Shown here: positions 1-9,113 of the stretch, piece after piece
Layout: the number at the start of each line of letters is the position of its first letter
How positions within the stretch are numbered: position 1 is the stretch's first letter
Assembly (NCBI GenBank): GCA_963716525.1
Contig: OY970315.1
Location: 620,001 to 684,000 of the forward strand
Length of the DNA: 64,000 nt
Direction: 5' to 3'
Origin: JBBREP01 sp963716525
GTDB lineage: Bacteria > Actinomycetota > Acidimicrobiia > IMCC26256 > PALSA-610
Translations under genes and position numbers: made by a program
Notes under the pieces: generated by a model
Databases searched by the model: none
What the model saw: only the letters and a program-made list of their open reading frames with translations
Told to the model about the DNA's origin: nothing

Positions 1-658
1 AACCGAATCCGAGGCCGTGCTCGCTCGCGAGCTCGGCGATGCGTCCCGCCGCCGGCTCGATGTCCACACCGTTCTTCACGCCGTCGGGCACCGGCACGCG
101 CCCGGCGACACGCGCCCACGCCGTGGGCAACGCGGTCGCCGCGAGGAGCTCCATCTGGTCGTCGGCGATGCGGTAGAGCGCAGCGCGGGTTCCCGGGGCG
201 CCCGCCTCGGCAAGCCGCGCGGTCGCGTCGAACACCGCGGCGAGATCGTCACCACGGTGCAGCGAAGCGAGCAGCGCGTCGTGCACCGCGAGCTCGGCGC
301 GGCCGCGGTCGCGCGCGGTCACGTCGTCGGCGCAGATCACCAGCTCGCCGTGCGCCGCGGTGCGGCTGCGGCACGCGAAGGTGCGGTACGAGCCGTCGTG
401 GTGCGCGCAGTGGAGTGTGATGACCTCGCCGTCGCGCGGGCTCGCGAGCGTGCCCTCGACGAGCAGCGTGAGCGCGATCGGGCGGTCGTCGGGTGCGACG
501 AGATCGACGAAGTCCATGCCCACGGCGAGCCGGCCGCCGAGCACCGCATGGGCCGCCGGCGTGAGCGCGGCGACGCGGCCGGTGCCGTCGAGGACGATGC
601 CGACCTGGTTGCTCAACCCGTCGAGCACCTCGCCGCGAGTCGGCGCACCGTCGTCCAC
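1..658 (-). CDS. PAS/GAF sensor protein, partial (runs off left edge)
   Basis: About 219 codons read without a stop on the complement and leave the window at base 1, so the C-terminus and any output domain are missing. Residues about 10-110 look like a PAS fold (VLDGTGRVAALTPAAHAVLG, then a GMDFVDLVAPDD segment). The following part (LLASLHRGDDLAAVFDATA onward) has the look of a GAF domain. Such pairs are ligand or redox sensors in front of GGDEF, kinase or phosphatase domains, but which one follows here cannot be seen. The start is uncertain. GTG at 658 is the first plausible start, and no ATG exists in frame between it and the flippase stop at 788. The gene lies downstream of the flippase in the same direction. 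Confidence 0.6.
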   Translation of the reverse strand, partial: MDDGAPTRGEVLDGLSNQVGIVLDGTGRVAALTPAAHAVLGGRLAVGMDFVDLVAPDDRPIALTLLVEGTLASPRDGEVITLHCAHHDGSYRTFACRSRTAAHGELVICADDVTARDRGRAELAVHDALLASLHRGDDLAAVFDATARLAEAGAPGTRAALYRIADDQMELLAATALPTAWARVAGRVPVPDGVKNGVDIEPAAGRIAELASEHGLGFG

Positions 659-787
659 ACAGATGACGCTCGGCCGCTCGCGGCCGTTGTTGAGTGAGAG
701 CGGCGTCAGTCGGCGAGCTCGCCGGTGGGCGAGGCCAGGGTGACGCCGGCACCGGCGGCCGCCCCGGCGGGATCGCCGGCGACCAGG

Positions 788-2314
788 TCACGGCTCGCGG
801 CGCACGAAGGCCGTCAGACCGCCGCGACCGTCGACACCGAGGCCGTGCAGCAGCGCCAGGTACACGGCGGTCGCCGCCACGGCGCCGCCGACCCACCCCG
901 CGGGCCGTTCCACCACGAGCGCGGTGACGGCCGCGGCACCGGCCGAGCATCCGACTACCGCCACGGTGCGCCACGGCAACGGCCACACTGGGAGGTCGCG
1001 CACGAGACCGGCCAGCAGCACGAGCACGAACACCTCGGTGATCACCGTCGCGATCGCCGCGCCCATCACGCCGTGCGTACCGATCAGCCACCAGTTGAGG
1101 GCCACATTGAGCACCAGGCCGGCGAGCGTCACGATCGGGTAGCGGCGCCGGCGGCCGACGCTCACGAGCGTGATGTAGGCGATCTGGGTGAGGAAGTTGA
1201 GCGCCTGGCCCACGACGAGCCAGCGCGCGGGCGGCGCGGCCGCGGCGAACTTCGCGCCGAAGATGGTGTGGATGATCGGTTGCGCGAGCGCGGCGAACAC
1301 CGCGGTGGCGAGTGCCGCGACGATCAGCACGATCACGACGGATTGGCGCACGATGCTGCGGAATCGCATGTGATCGCCGGGCCACGCGCGTACGAGCAAC
1401 GGTAACGCCGCGCCCATCAGGGCCGGCGCGAGGAAGGCGAGGAGATCGGAGAACTTGTAGCCGATGTTGTAGAGGCCGATCGCGTCGCGGCTGCGTTCAC
1501 CGTGCAGCCGCAAGGTGAGCATGAGCGAGTCGACTCGGAAGTACAGGGTGCCGAGCGCCGTGCCCACCGCGAGCGGCGCGGCGTGCGCGAGCCAGCGCCG
1601 CCAGCGCGCCAGGTCGATGCGCGGTCGCACCCGAAAGGAGGTCCGGATCGCGACGAGGATGACCACGAGCGCCACTGCGTCGCTCAGCACGTAGGCGACG
1701 ATGTAGTTGAGGAACGTCCCCGTGCCGGTTGCATACAGCGCGACGATCACACCGAGTTGCGCGCAGGCACCCACAACGATGGCGACGCCGACCGCGCGCA
1801 GCCAGAGTCGGGCCTGGCACACGCTGATCACCGCCCAGAGCGCCGACGCGACGAAGAACGAGATACCGCCGATCGCGACGCCTTCGATCTCTTGGTGCGT
1901 GTACGGACCGACAACCACGACAAGCATCGCGAGCGCGTAGCCCACGGTGCCGAGCGCGATGCGGAATACGAAGAAGCGGCCACCGATCGCTTCGAGCTGG
2001 TCGTCACCCTCGCGTGCGATGTCGGAGAGCACCACGCGCGTGGTCTCGAAGTCGGCAAGCAGGCCGAGCAGGCCGAGCAGCGTGAACACGAACGCGAACG
2101 AGCCGAACTTCGCGACGCCGCCGCGCTCACGCTCGAACTGGTGCGCGATGAGGACCGTGCCGGCGAGGCTGAAGGCCGCTGCGATCCCGCGACTCGACAG
2201 CAGCACGGCCGTGCCACCGACGAGCGACCTCGACGACCGCGGGATGGGGCCGGTGCGCGCAGGCCCGTCGGCGGGCTCGCCTCCGTTGCGGGCTCTCTTG
2301 GACAAGCGCACCAT
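788..2314 (-). CDS. Polysaccharide flippase (Wzx/MATE-like membrane protein)
   Basis: A 508-residue, strongly hydrophobic protein with roughly 12-14 membrane segments, beginning with a basic cytoplasmic tail and then a first helix around SLVGGTAVLLSSRGIAAAFS. Length, helix spacing and the Gly/Ala-rich helices fit the oligosaccharide flippase branch of the MOP superfamily, which moves lipid-linked glycans across the inner membrane. ATG at 2314 is preferred over ATG 2323, which would almost overlap the start of the divergent glycosyltransferase at 2330. That neighbour supports a role in cell-surface glycan export. The substrate is unknown. A lipid II flippase (MurJ) is possible but less likely given the glycan neighbour. 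Confidence 0.8.
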   Translation of the reverse strand: MVRLSKRARNGGEPADGPARTGPIPRSSRSLVGGTAVLLSSRGIAAAFSLAGTVLIAHQFERERGGVAKFGSFAFVFTLLGLLGLLADFETTRVVLSDIAREGDDQLEAIGGRFFVFRIALGTVGYALAMLVVVVGPYTHQEIEGVAIGGISFFVASALWAVISVCQARLWLRAVGVAIVVGACAQLGVIVALYATGTGTFLNYIVAYVLSDAVALVVILVAIRTSFRVRPRIDLARWRRWLAHAAPLAVGTALGTLYFRVDSLMLTLRLHGERSRDAIGLYNIGYKFSDLLAFLAPALMGAALPLLVRAWPGDHMRFRSIVRQSVVIVLIVAALATAVFAALAQPIIHTIFGAKFAAAAPPARWLVVGQALNFLTQIAYITLVSVGRRRRYPIVTLAGLVLNVALNWWLIGTHGVMGAAIATVITEVFVLVLLAGLVRDLPVWPLPWRTVAVVGCSAGAAAVTALVVERPAGWVGGAVAATAVYLALLHGLGVDGRGGLTAFVRREP

Positions 2315-2329
2315 CTCTAGCATCGGTTG

Positions 2330-3427
2330 ATGGAGCCCGGCCGCAACCTCCTCGCAGTGGTGCCCGGCAGCTTCGTGTCCGGTGCCGAGCTCCTGCTGGT
2401 GCGCGACCTCGTGGCCGCACGCGCCGCAGGCTGGGTGGTGCGGGTGGCGTGCAGCGACGGTGACCTCGTGGCCCGGCTCGACCGCGAGGGCATCGCACGG
2501 CTGCCGATCGCCGATCTGCGCCTCGGCTCCGGCCCGCGGCCACTCGCGGGCGCCCGGCTCGCGCTCGGCACGATCGCCACCGCGGCCACGCTGCGCCGCG
2601 CCGGCCGTAGGCCCGACTTGCTGCTCGTGAACGGCCTGAACGCGTTGCCGGCGGCGCTACTCGCGCGCCGCGACCGGCCGGTGGTGTTGTTCGCGCACGA
2701 CGTGCTCGTGCGGCGCGATCGCATGATGCTGGCGCGGCTCGCGAGGCGCCTGTTGCACGGCGCGGTGGCGGTCTCCGACGCCGCTGCCGCGCCCCTGCGC
2801 GCGTTGGGGATCGCCACGGTGGTAGCGCGCCAGGGCACCGAGTGGCCGGTGGCGCCGGCCGCGCGCCCGCCGAGCGAGCCGCGCATCGGCATCGCCGCCG
2901 CCCTCACGCCGTGGAAGGGGCAGTCGGTGCTGCTCGAGGCCATGAGCCGCCTGTCGCACCCTCGCGCGACGCTCGACGTCATGGGAGTCGCACCACCGAA
3001 GGACGGCGGCTACGAGATCGAGCTACGGCGGCGCGCCCGTGCCGGGGGCCTCGAGGGTCGCGTCCGGTTCCTCGGCTTCGTCGCCGATCCGCTCGAGCGG
3101 ATGCGCACGTGGTCCGTGGCCGTGGTCGCGAGCACCGACCCGGAAGCCGGGCCGCTCACCGCGCTCGAGGCGATGAGCATCGGCGTGCCGCTCGTGGCCA
3201 CCGACCACGGCGGCGTGCGCGAGGTGCTCGGCGATGCCGGCCTCCTCGTCCCTCCGGGCGATGCCGGTGCCATGGCCGCGGCCATCGACCGCCTCCTCGA
3301 CGACCATGATCTCGCCGAACGCTGCCGTGCCGCGGGCCCGCGCCAGATCGTCGCCGAGCACCTCACCCGCGGCGAGCACGAACAGCGCTTCGTCGCCGCA
3401 CTCGACCGCATGGGAAGCGCGCCGTGA
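2330..3427 (+). CDS. GT4-family glycosyltransferase
   Basis: A 365-residue GT-B fold protein. The C-terminal half carries the retaining GT4 signature: E-x7-E within EAGPLTALE (about residue 275), then MSIGVPLVATDHGGVREV and LLVPPGD, which bind the nucleotide-sugar donor. The N-terminus (LLAVVPGSFVSGAELLLVRDL) is the usual acceptor-side beginning. No membrane span is evident, so it should act at the cytoplasmic membrane face. ATG 2330 follows an in-frame TTG at 2327. Only 15 bases separate it from the divergent flippase start. Its stop overlaps the lhr GTG by four bases (GTGA, 3424-3427), implying co-transcription with lhr although the functions differ. Donor and acceptor are unknown. Confidence 0.85.
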   Translation: MEPGRNLLAVVPGSFVSGAELLLVRDLVAARAAGWVVRVACSDGDLVARLDREGIARLPIADLRLGSGPRPLAGARLALGTIATAATLRRAGRRPDLLLVNGLNALPAALLARRDRPVVLFAHDVLVRRDRMMLARLARRLLHGAVAVSDAAAAPLRALGIATVVARQGTEWPVAPAARPPSEPRIGIAAALTPWKGQSVLLEAMSRLSHPRATLDVMGVAPPKDGGYEIELRRRARAGGLEGRVRFLGFVADPLERMRTWSVAVVASTDPEAGPLTALEAMSIGVPLVATDHGGVREVLGDAGLLVPPGDAGAMAAAIDRLLDDHDLAERCRAAGPRQIVAEHLTRGEHEQRFVAALDRMGSAP

Positions 3428-6400
3428 CGCCCGATGCGTTCCACGAGTTCTCGCCGGCCACGCGCGCGTGGTTCACCACCACGTTCGCGGAGACGACCGC
3501 GCCGCAGGCCGAGGGGTGGCCGGTGATCGCCCGCGGCAACCACGCCCTGATCGTCGCGCCCACCGGTTCGGGCAAGACGCTCGCCGCGTTCCTCGCCGCC
3601 ATCGACCGGCTCACCACCGAACCCGTGCCGCCGAAATTGGAGCGCTGCCGCGTGCTCTACGTGTCGCCGCTGCGCGCGCTCGCCGTCGACATCGACAAGA
3701 ACCTGCGGGCGCCGCTGCGCGGTGTGGAGCTCGCGGCCGAGCGCCTTGGGGTGCCGTGCCACGTGCCGGTGGTGGGCGTGCGCACCGGCGACACCGAGAG
3801 CAAGGAGCGGGCCGCGCTGCTGCGCGCACCGCCCGACATCCTGATCACCACGCCGGAGTCGCTGTACCTCATGCTCACGTCGCGGGCACGCGACACGCTG
3901 CGGTCGGTGCGCTGGGTGATCGTCGACGAGATCCACGCGCTCGCGGCCACCAAGCGCGGCGCGCATCTCGCCCTGTCGCTCGAACGCCTCGCCGCGATCG
4001 CGGCGTCGCCGCCGCAGCGCATCGGCTTGTCGGCCACCGTCCGTCCGCTGGAGGAAGTGGCCCGTTTCCTCGGCGGTTACGAGGGTGGCCAGGCCCGGCC
4101 GGTCACGATCGTCGACACCGGCACGCGCAAGGAGCTCGACCTCGAGGTGATCGTGCCGGTCGACGACATGGCGAACGTCGAGGCCGCGGGCGAACCCACC
4201 GGCCCCGGGAGCGGCCCAGCCGAATCGCCGGAGTCGCGCACGAGCATCTGGCCCCACATCCACCCACTGCTGCTCGAGCTCGTGCGCGAGCACCACACCA
4301 CGATCGTGTTCACGAACGCGCGCCGGCTCGCCGAACGGCTCGCGGCACGCCTCAACGAGCTCGCGGGCGAGGAGCTGGTCCGCGCGCACCACGGCTCGCT
4401 CGCACGCGAGCAGCGCCTGCAAGTGGAGGACGACCTCAAATCGGGCCGGCTCCGAGGCATCGTCGCCACCAGCAGCCTCGAGCTCGGCATCGACATGGGC
4501 ACCGTCGACCTCGTCGTGCTCGTCGAGTCGCCGGGCTCGGTCGCGCGAGGGCTCCAGCGCGTCGGCCGGGCCGGCCATCACGTCGGTGCACCGAGCTCTG
4601 GGCGCATCTTCCCGAAATGGCGGGGCGACCTGCTCGAGACCGCGGCCGTCGTGCGCCGCATGCGGGCCGGGCTCGTGGAGGAGATGCACGTGGTGCACCA
4701 GCCCCTCGACGTGCTCGCGCAGCACATCGTGGCCGCCTGCGCGGTCGACACGTGGGACGTCGACGAGCTGCGCGCGCTCGTGCGGCGCAGCGCGAACTTC
4801 GTGGCGCTCACCGACGAGCTGTTCGACAACACGCTCGACCTGCTCGCCGGCCGCTACCCGACCGACGAGTTCTCGGGCCTGCAGCCCCGCGTGGTGTGGG
4901 ATCGCATCGGCGGGCGCGTCGAGGCCCGCGCCGGTGCGCAGCGTGTAGCGGTCACGAACGCGGGCACGATCCCCGACCGGGGCCTGTTCGGGGTGTTCCT
5001 GCCCGACGGCAAGCGGGTGGGCGAGCTCGACGAGGAGATGGTGTACGAGAGCCGGCCCGGCGAGGTGTTCGCGCTCGGTGCCACGGCCTGGCGAATCGAG
5101 GAGATCACCCACGACCGCGTCGTGGTCACTCCCGCGCCGGGCGAGCACGCCAAGCTGCCGTTCTGGAAGGGCGACAAGCCCGGCCGCCCACTCGAACTCG
5201 GTCGTGCCGTGGGTGCAATCGTGCGCGAGCTGCGTTCGCTCGACGCCCCCACCGCGGCGGCGCGGCTGCACGACGACGGCTTCGATGCGCGCGCGGCCAC
5301 GAACCTGCTCGCGTACCTCGACGAGCAGCACGACGCCACGGGCAGCGTGCCCGACGACCGCACGATCGTGGTGGAGCGTTTCCCCGACGAGATCGGCGAC
5401 TGGCGGGTGTGCATCCTCACGCCGTTCGGCGCACGGGTGCACGCCCCTTGGGCCTTCGCGATCGAGGAGCAGCTCTCGCGCAACGGCATCGACGCGCCGG
5501 CGATGTGGAGCGACGACGGCATCGTGCTGCGGCTGCCGGAAGCGGTCGACCGCGTGCCGCTCGATTCGATCATGCTCGATGCCGAGCAGGTCGAGCAGCT
5601 CGTCGTGGAACGGCTGCCCGGCACCTCGATGTTCGCGTCGCGCTTCCGCGAGAACGCCGCACGAGCACTCCTGCTGCCACGTCGCGACCCGCGCCGGCGC
5701 ACGCCGTTGTGGATGCAACGCCAGCGCGCCAGCGACCTGCTCGACGTCGCCGCGCGCTACCCCGCGTTCCCGATGTTGCTCGAGACGACGCGCGAGTGCC
5801 TGCGTGACGTGTTCGATCTTCCTGCCCTGCGCGAGGTCCTGCGCGACGTGCAGACCCGCACCGTGCGTGTCGTCGAGGCCGACACGCCGCGCGCCTCGCC
5901 GTTCGCGCAATCGCTGCTGTTCGGGTGGATCGCCGTCTATATGTACGAAGGCGACGCGCCGATCGCGGAGCGGCGCGCCGCCGCGCTCGCGCTCGACCGC
6001 GGCCTGCTGCGCGAGCTGCTCGGCTCCGAGGACTTGCGTGAGCTGCTCGACCCCGCAGCGATCGGTGAGCTCGAGCTCGAGCTGCAGCGGCTCGCCCCCG
6101 ACCGCCACGCCCGGTCGCTCGACGGTGTCGCCGACCTGCTGCGCGGTCTCGGCGACCTCCGGGTCGACGAGGTGACGGCCCGCACCGACGGCGACGCGCC
6201 CGCATGGGTCGAGCGGCTCGTGCAGGCGCGGCGCGCCATTCGCGTGCGCATCGCCGGTGAGGAGCGGGTGGCGGCCGCGGAAGACGCGGCGCGTCTGCGT
6301 GACGCGCTCGGCTGCGCGCTGCCGCCCGGCCTGCCTGCCGCGTTCACCGATCCGGTCGACCACCCGTTCGACGAGCTCGTCGCACGCTACGCGCGCACGC

Positions 6401-6984
6401 ACGGCCCGTTCCGTGTGCACGACGTCGTAGCGCGCTGGGGCGTCGACGCCGACCGAGTACGCGACGCGCTCGGCCGGCTCGCGGGGGCTGGTCGCGTCGT
6501 TGCCGGGCAGTTCCGCCCCGAAGGCGACCAGGCGGCCGACACCACCGAGTGGTGCGACGACGGCGTGCTGCGTGTCGTGCGCCGCCGCTCGCTCGCGCGG
6601 CTGCGGCGCGAGGTCGAGCCGGTCGGGCCCGAAGCGTTCGTGCGCTTCCTGCCCGGTTGGCAGGGCATCGCGCATCCGCGCCGCGGGATCGACGCGGTCG
6701 TGGCTGCGATCGAACAGCTGCAGGGGCTCGCGATCCCCGCCGCGATTCTCGAACGTGACGTGTTCGCGGCGCGGGTCGCCGACTACCGCACGGCGATGCT
6801 CGACGAGCTGTGCGCGGCGGGTGAGGTGATGTGGACCGGCGCGGGCCCACTCGCCGACTCGGGCCGGGTCCGCCTCTACTTCCGCGACCGCTTCCGCCTG
6901 CTGGCCCCGCCGCGCACCGAACGCGACCAGCACTCGCGTGGATCGCGACCACAACACGAGCGAGCTGCACGAGCGGCTGCGTGA
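3424..6984 (+). CDS. lhr: ATP-dependent helicase Lhr, N-terminal part (frameshifted gene, 1 of 2)
   Basis: Large superfamily 2 helicase. Visible motifs are Walker A APTGSGKT (residues 45-52), Walker B VDEIHALAA (DEVH-type), motif III LSAT, and motif VI LQRVGRAGHH. The winged-helix and beta-barrel regions typical of Lhr follow. Lhr is a 3'-5' ATP-dependent helicase associated with DNA repair. The reading frame loses homology at about 6935 and ends in an arginine/alanine-rich tail with a stop at 6984, while the expected C-terminal Lhr segment continues in the next frame from 6938. One extra CG in the run CGCG at 6935-6938 would restore a single protein of about 1479 residues, the normal Lhr size. 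The GTG start overlaps the glycosyltransferase stop. Confidence 0.9.
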   Translation: MTPDAFHEFSPATRAWFTTTFAETTAPQAEGWPVIARGNHALIVAPTGSGKTLAAFLAAIDRLTTEPVPPKLERCRVLYVSPLRALAVDIDKNLRAPLRGVELAAERLGVPCHVPVVGVRTGDTESKERAALLRAPPDILITTPESLYLMLTSRARDTLRSVRWVIVDEIHALAATKRGAHLALSLERLAAIAASPPQRIGLSATVRPLEEVARFLGGYEGGQARPVTIVDTGTRKELDLEVIVPVDDMANVEAAGEPTGPGSGPAESPESRTSIWPHIHPLLLELVREHHTTIVFTNARRLAERLAARLNELAGEELVRAHHGSLAREQRLQVEDDLKSGRLRGIVATSSLELGIDMGTVDLVVLVESPGSVARGLQRVGRAGHHVGAPSSGRIFPKWRGDLLETAAVVRRMRAGLVEEMHVVHQPLDVLAQHIVAACAVDTWDVDELRALVRRSANFVALTDELFDNTLDLLAGRYPTDEFSGLQPRVVWDRIGGRVEARAGAQRVAVTNAGTIPDRGLFGVFLPDGKRVGELDEEMVYESRPGEVFALGATAWRIEEITHDRVVVTPAPGEHAKLPFWKGDKPGRPLELGRAVGAIVRELRSLDAPTAAARLHDDGFDARAATNLLAYLDEQHDATGSVPDDRTIVVERFPDEIGDWRVCILTPFGARVHAPWAFAIEEQLSRNGIDAPAMWSDDGIVLRLPEAVDRVPLDSIMLDAEQVEQLVVERLPGTSMFASRFRENAARALLLPRRDPRRRTPLWMQRQRASDLLDVAARYPAFPMLLETTRECLRDVFDLPALREVLRDVQTRTVRVVEADTPRASPFAQSLLFGWIAVYMYEGDAPIAERRAAALALDRGLLRELLGSEDLRELLDPAAIGELELELQRLAPDRHARSLDGVADLLRGLGDLRVDEVTARTDGDAPAWVERLVQARRAIRVRIAGEERVAAAEDAARLRDALGCALPPGLPAAFTDPVDHPFDELVARYARTHGPFRVHDVVARWGVDADRVRDALGRLAGAGRVVAGQFRPEGDQAADTTEWCDDGVLRVVRRRSLARLRREVEPVGPEAFVRFLPGWQGIAHPRRGIDAVVAAIEQLQGLAIPAAILERDVFAARVADYRTAMLDELCAAGEVMWTGAGPLADSGRVRLYFRDRFRLLAPPRTERDQHSRGSRPQHERAARAAA

Positions 6985-7861
6985 GGCACTGCGGCACGGC
7001 TCGGGCTTCTGGTACGACCTGCTGGCCGCCACCAGCAACCCGTCCGAGAGCGAGCTGCTCACCGCGCTGTGGGACCTCGTGTGGGACGGCGAGGTCACCA
7101 ACGACACGTTCGCCCCGGTGCGCGCCTCCCGCCGCAGCCCGCGGCGCGGCGGCGCCCGCCGGCCGGGCGTCGGGCGGCTCACCCGGCTCGGTCCGCCGGC
7201 CGGCGCCGGGCGGTGGTCGCTCGTCGCGCCCGCGCTCGAGCCCCGCGCCGCGCCCACGGAATGGGCGCATGCCACTGCGCTCGCGGTGCTGGAGCGCCAG
7301 GGGGTGGTCACGCGCGAGGCCGTGAACGCGGAGGCGATCCCGGGGGGCTTCTCGTCGCTCTATCCGGTGCTGCGCGCGCTCGAGGATGCCGGCAAGGTTC
7401 GCCGGGGCTGGTTCGTGGCCGAGCTCGGCGCGGCCCAGTTCGCCACTCCGGGCGCGGTCGAACGGCTGCGTTCGCATCGCGAGCCGGCGGGCGACGGCGG
7501 CGCCGGCGCGGCCGTCGTGCTCGCGGCCGCCGACCCCGCGCAGCCGTTCGGTGCGGTGCTCCCCTGGCCCGAGCACGCGCACGGGCGGCCGACGCGCTCG
7601 GTCGGCGCCTATGCGGTGCTCGGCGATGGGCTCCTCCGTGCGTACCTCGATCGCAGTCACGGCGTGCTCACGTTCCCGCACGACGACCACACGGACAGCT
7701 GGATCGAGGCGGTGATCGACCAGCAGCGGCGGGGCCGGCTCGGCGCGCTCGAATGGCAAACGATCGACGGCGCGCCGGCGTGCGAGTCGGGCCTCGCCGA
7801 CGCGTTGCGCGCCGCTGGGTTCAAGGACAGCTATCGGGGGCTGGTGCTGCGGGAGCGCTGA
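6938..7861 (+). CDS. lhr: Helicase Lhr, C-terminal part (frameshifted gene, 2 of 2)
   Basis: A 307-codon frame that continues the Lhr C-terminal domain: LHERLREALRHGSGFWYDLL, LWDLVWDGEVTNDTFAPVR, and near the end GFKDSYRGLVLRER are characteristic of the last third of bacterial Lhr. It opens with GTG at 6938 inside the end of the upstream frame (47-base overlap), so independent initiation is conceivable. A single frameshifted gene is more likely, because the junction falls in the variable linker before the C-terminal domain and one CG unit repairs it. The 3' end overlaps the convergent acetyltransferase gene by 31 bases. Confidence 0.85.
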   Translation: MDRDHNTSELHERLREALRHGSGFWYDLLAATSNPSESELLTALWDLVWDGEVTNDTFAPVRASRRSPRRGGARRPGVGRLTRLGPPAGAGRWSLVAPALEPRAAPTEWAHATALAVLERQGVVTREAVNAEAIPGGFSSLYPVLRALEDAGKVRRGWFVAELGAAQFATPGAVERLRSHREPAGDGGAGAAVVLAAADPAQPFGAVLPWPEHAHGRPTRSVGAYAVLGDGLLRAYLDRSHGVLTFPHDDHTDSWIEAVIDQQRRGRLGALEWQTIDGAPACESGLADALRAAGFKDSYRGLVLRER

Positions 7862-8934
7862 CGGTTCACCGCGTCACGCGCCGATCCCACCGAACGGAGC
7901 GATGCGCGCACGACCTGCCGCACGCGCGGGTGGCGCAACACGTACGAACGCGCACTGGAGGCGGGTGTGTGCCGGATGCGGTATCCGAACGTGCGCACCG
8001 AAGGCAGCGACACGTAACCGGCCGCCACGTCGACGTCGCCGGTCTGCAACGTGTGCTTGTACGCCTCGTCACCGCGGTGCAGATCGATCATGCTCACGCC
8101 GCGCTCGAACGCATGTCGCAGCGTGTGCATCGTGCGCACCGCGCCCGGTGAGCAACGCGCGTACTCGGGGTCATAGGCGGCGAACCACCCTGCGAACACG
8201 GTGGCGGATGCGAGGCTCAGGTCGGTCGCGACCACGCGGCCGTCGACCCGGAGCGACGTGCCTACGGCACACAGGCCGTCGCCCTCGAACGCGGCAATCA
8301 CCTCCAGCAGCTCGGGCACCCAACGGCGCGCGAAGAGGTCGGGCCACCCGCTGCGCCGGTACTGGCGTGACTTCCACTCGCCGAGCGCGTCGAGGTCGGC
8401 CGCGTCACCGGCGCCCGCGTCGACCGTCACGTCGTCGAACTCGCGCCGCATCCGCCGCTCCTTGTAGAGCGTCGTCTTCACATGACGGTGGCGTCGCACC
8501 GACGCGAAGTAGGCGTCCCAGCCGTCGCGCGTGCTGATGACCGGCGAGGCGGCGGTGTCGAGCGTCCGGCGCCCGGCGCGCTGGCTGCCGACGAGGTCGC
8601 CGAACTGCAGCACGTCGAGCCCGGCGGCCTGCAGCACGTCGGACCAGTCCCACTCGAGCTGCGGGTCGTGGACGAACGCCTGGCGGATGTTCGTGGCCCG
8701 GCCGATCGGCACGGCCAGCCCGCGCGACACCTGCTCGTACGCGAGGAAGCCGACCGTGGCACCGGCGTCCTCGAACACGGCCACACGGGCGCGATCGGAC
8801 ACCGTTGCGACTGCCCGCGCGAACGCATGCGAGAGGCACGGATGCTGGAGCTCGAGGGACCCGCGCTGGAAGCACGACCAGCGGCGCCGCTCGCCGTCCC
8901 CGAGCTCGTCGGGTCGCCACACCGACGCCCGCAA
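7831..8934 (-). CDS. CelD/BcsL-type GNAT acetyltransferase
   Basis: A 367-residue protein of the FemAB/CelD-like double-GNAT type. An N-terminal segment with FLAYEQVSRGLAVPIG is followed by the acetyltransferase_6 region (WKSRQYRRSGWPDLFARRWV, then LSLASATVFAGWFAAYDPEY, then the basic YKHTLQTGD segment), the standard order in CelD/BcsL proteins. Known relatives acylate exopolysaccharide or cell-wall precursors, which would suit the glycan genes at the left end, but the substrate is not evident. ATG 8934 gives the full N-terminus. The tail overlaps the end of lhr. Upstream, 8935-9113 is a 180-base gap in which nothing clear was seen. Confidence 0.75.
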   Translation of the reverse strand: MRASVWRPDELGDGERRRWSCFQRGSLELQHPCLSHAFARAVATVSDRARVAVFEDAGATVGFLAYEQVSRGLAVPIGRATNIRQAFVHDPQLEWDWSDVLQAAGLDVLQFGDLVGSQRAGRRTLDTAASPVISTRDGWDAYFASVRRHRHVKTTLYKERRMRREFDDVTVDAGAGDAADLDALGEWKSRQYRRSGWPDLFARRWVPELLEVIAAFEGDGLCAVGTSLRVDGRVVATDLSLASATVFAGWFAAYDPEYARCSPGAVRTMHTLRHAFERGVSMIDLHRGDEAYKHTLQTGDVDVAAGYVSLPSVRTFGYRIRHTPASSARSYVLRHPRVRQVVRASLRSVGSARDAVNRQRSRSTSPR

Positions 8935-9113
8935 TCGTCACCCCTCCTCGTGGACCGCGGTGCCGAGATCGGTTCCCCCCGGGCCCGAGATGGCCCGCTC
9001 CGAGCGCGATCCCCACTCTCCAGCTTGCCACGCCGCCCCGCGGCGCCGCCTCCCGCCGTCGAGCTGGGACGGTCATTGCGGCAGGTGTCACCCGGGCGGG
9101 CAGGAAACGCCGC

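Noticed and set aside
3010..7311. Very long open frame (over 1400 codons) antisense to lhr
   Set aside because: It has no domain and is rich in Arg, Glu, Val and His, as expected for the complement of G+C-rich coding DNA; lhr motifs on the other strand are clear.
6938..7861. Genuine two-subunit Lhr
   Set aside because: The split falls in a variable linker and the same one-CG defect recurs in eight other genes, so a frameshift is more likely than a real gene split.
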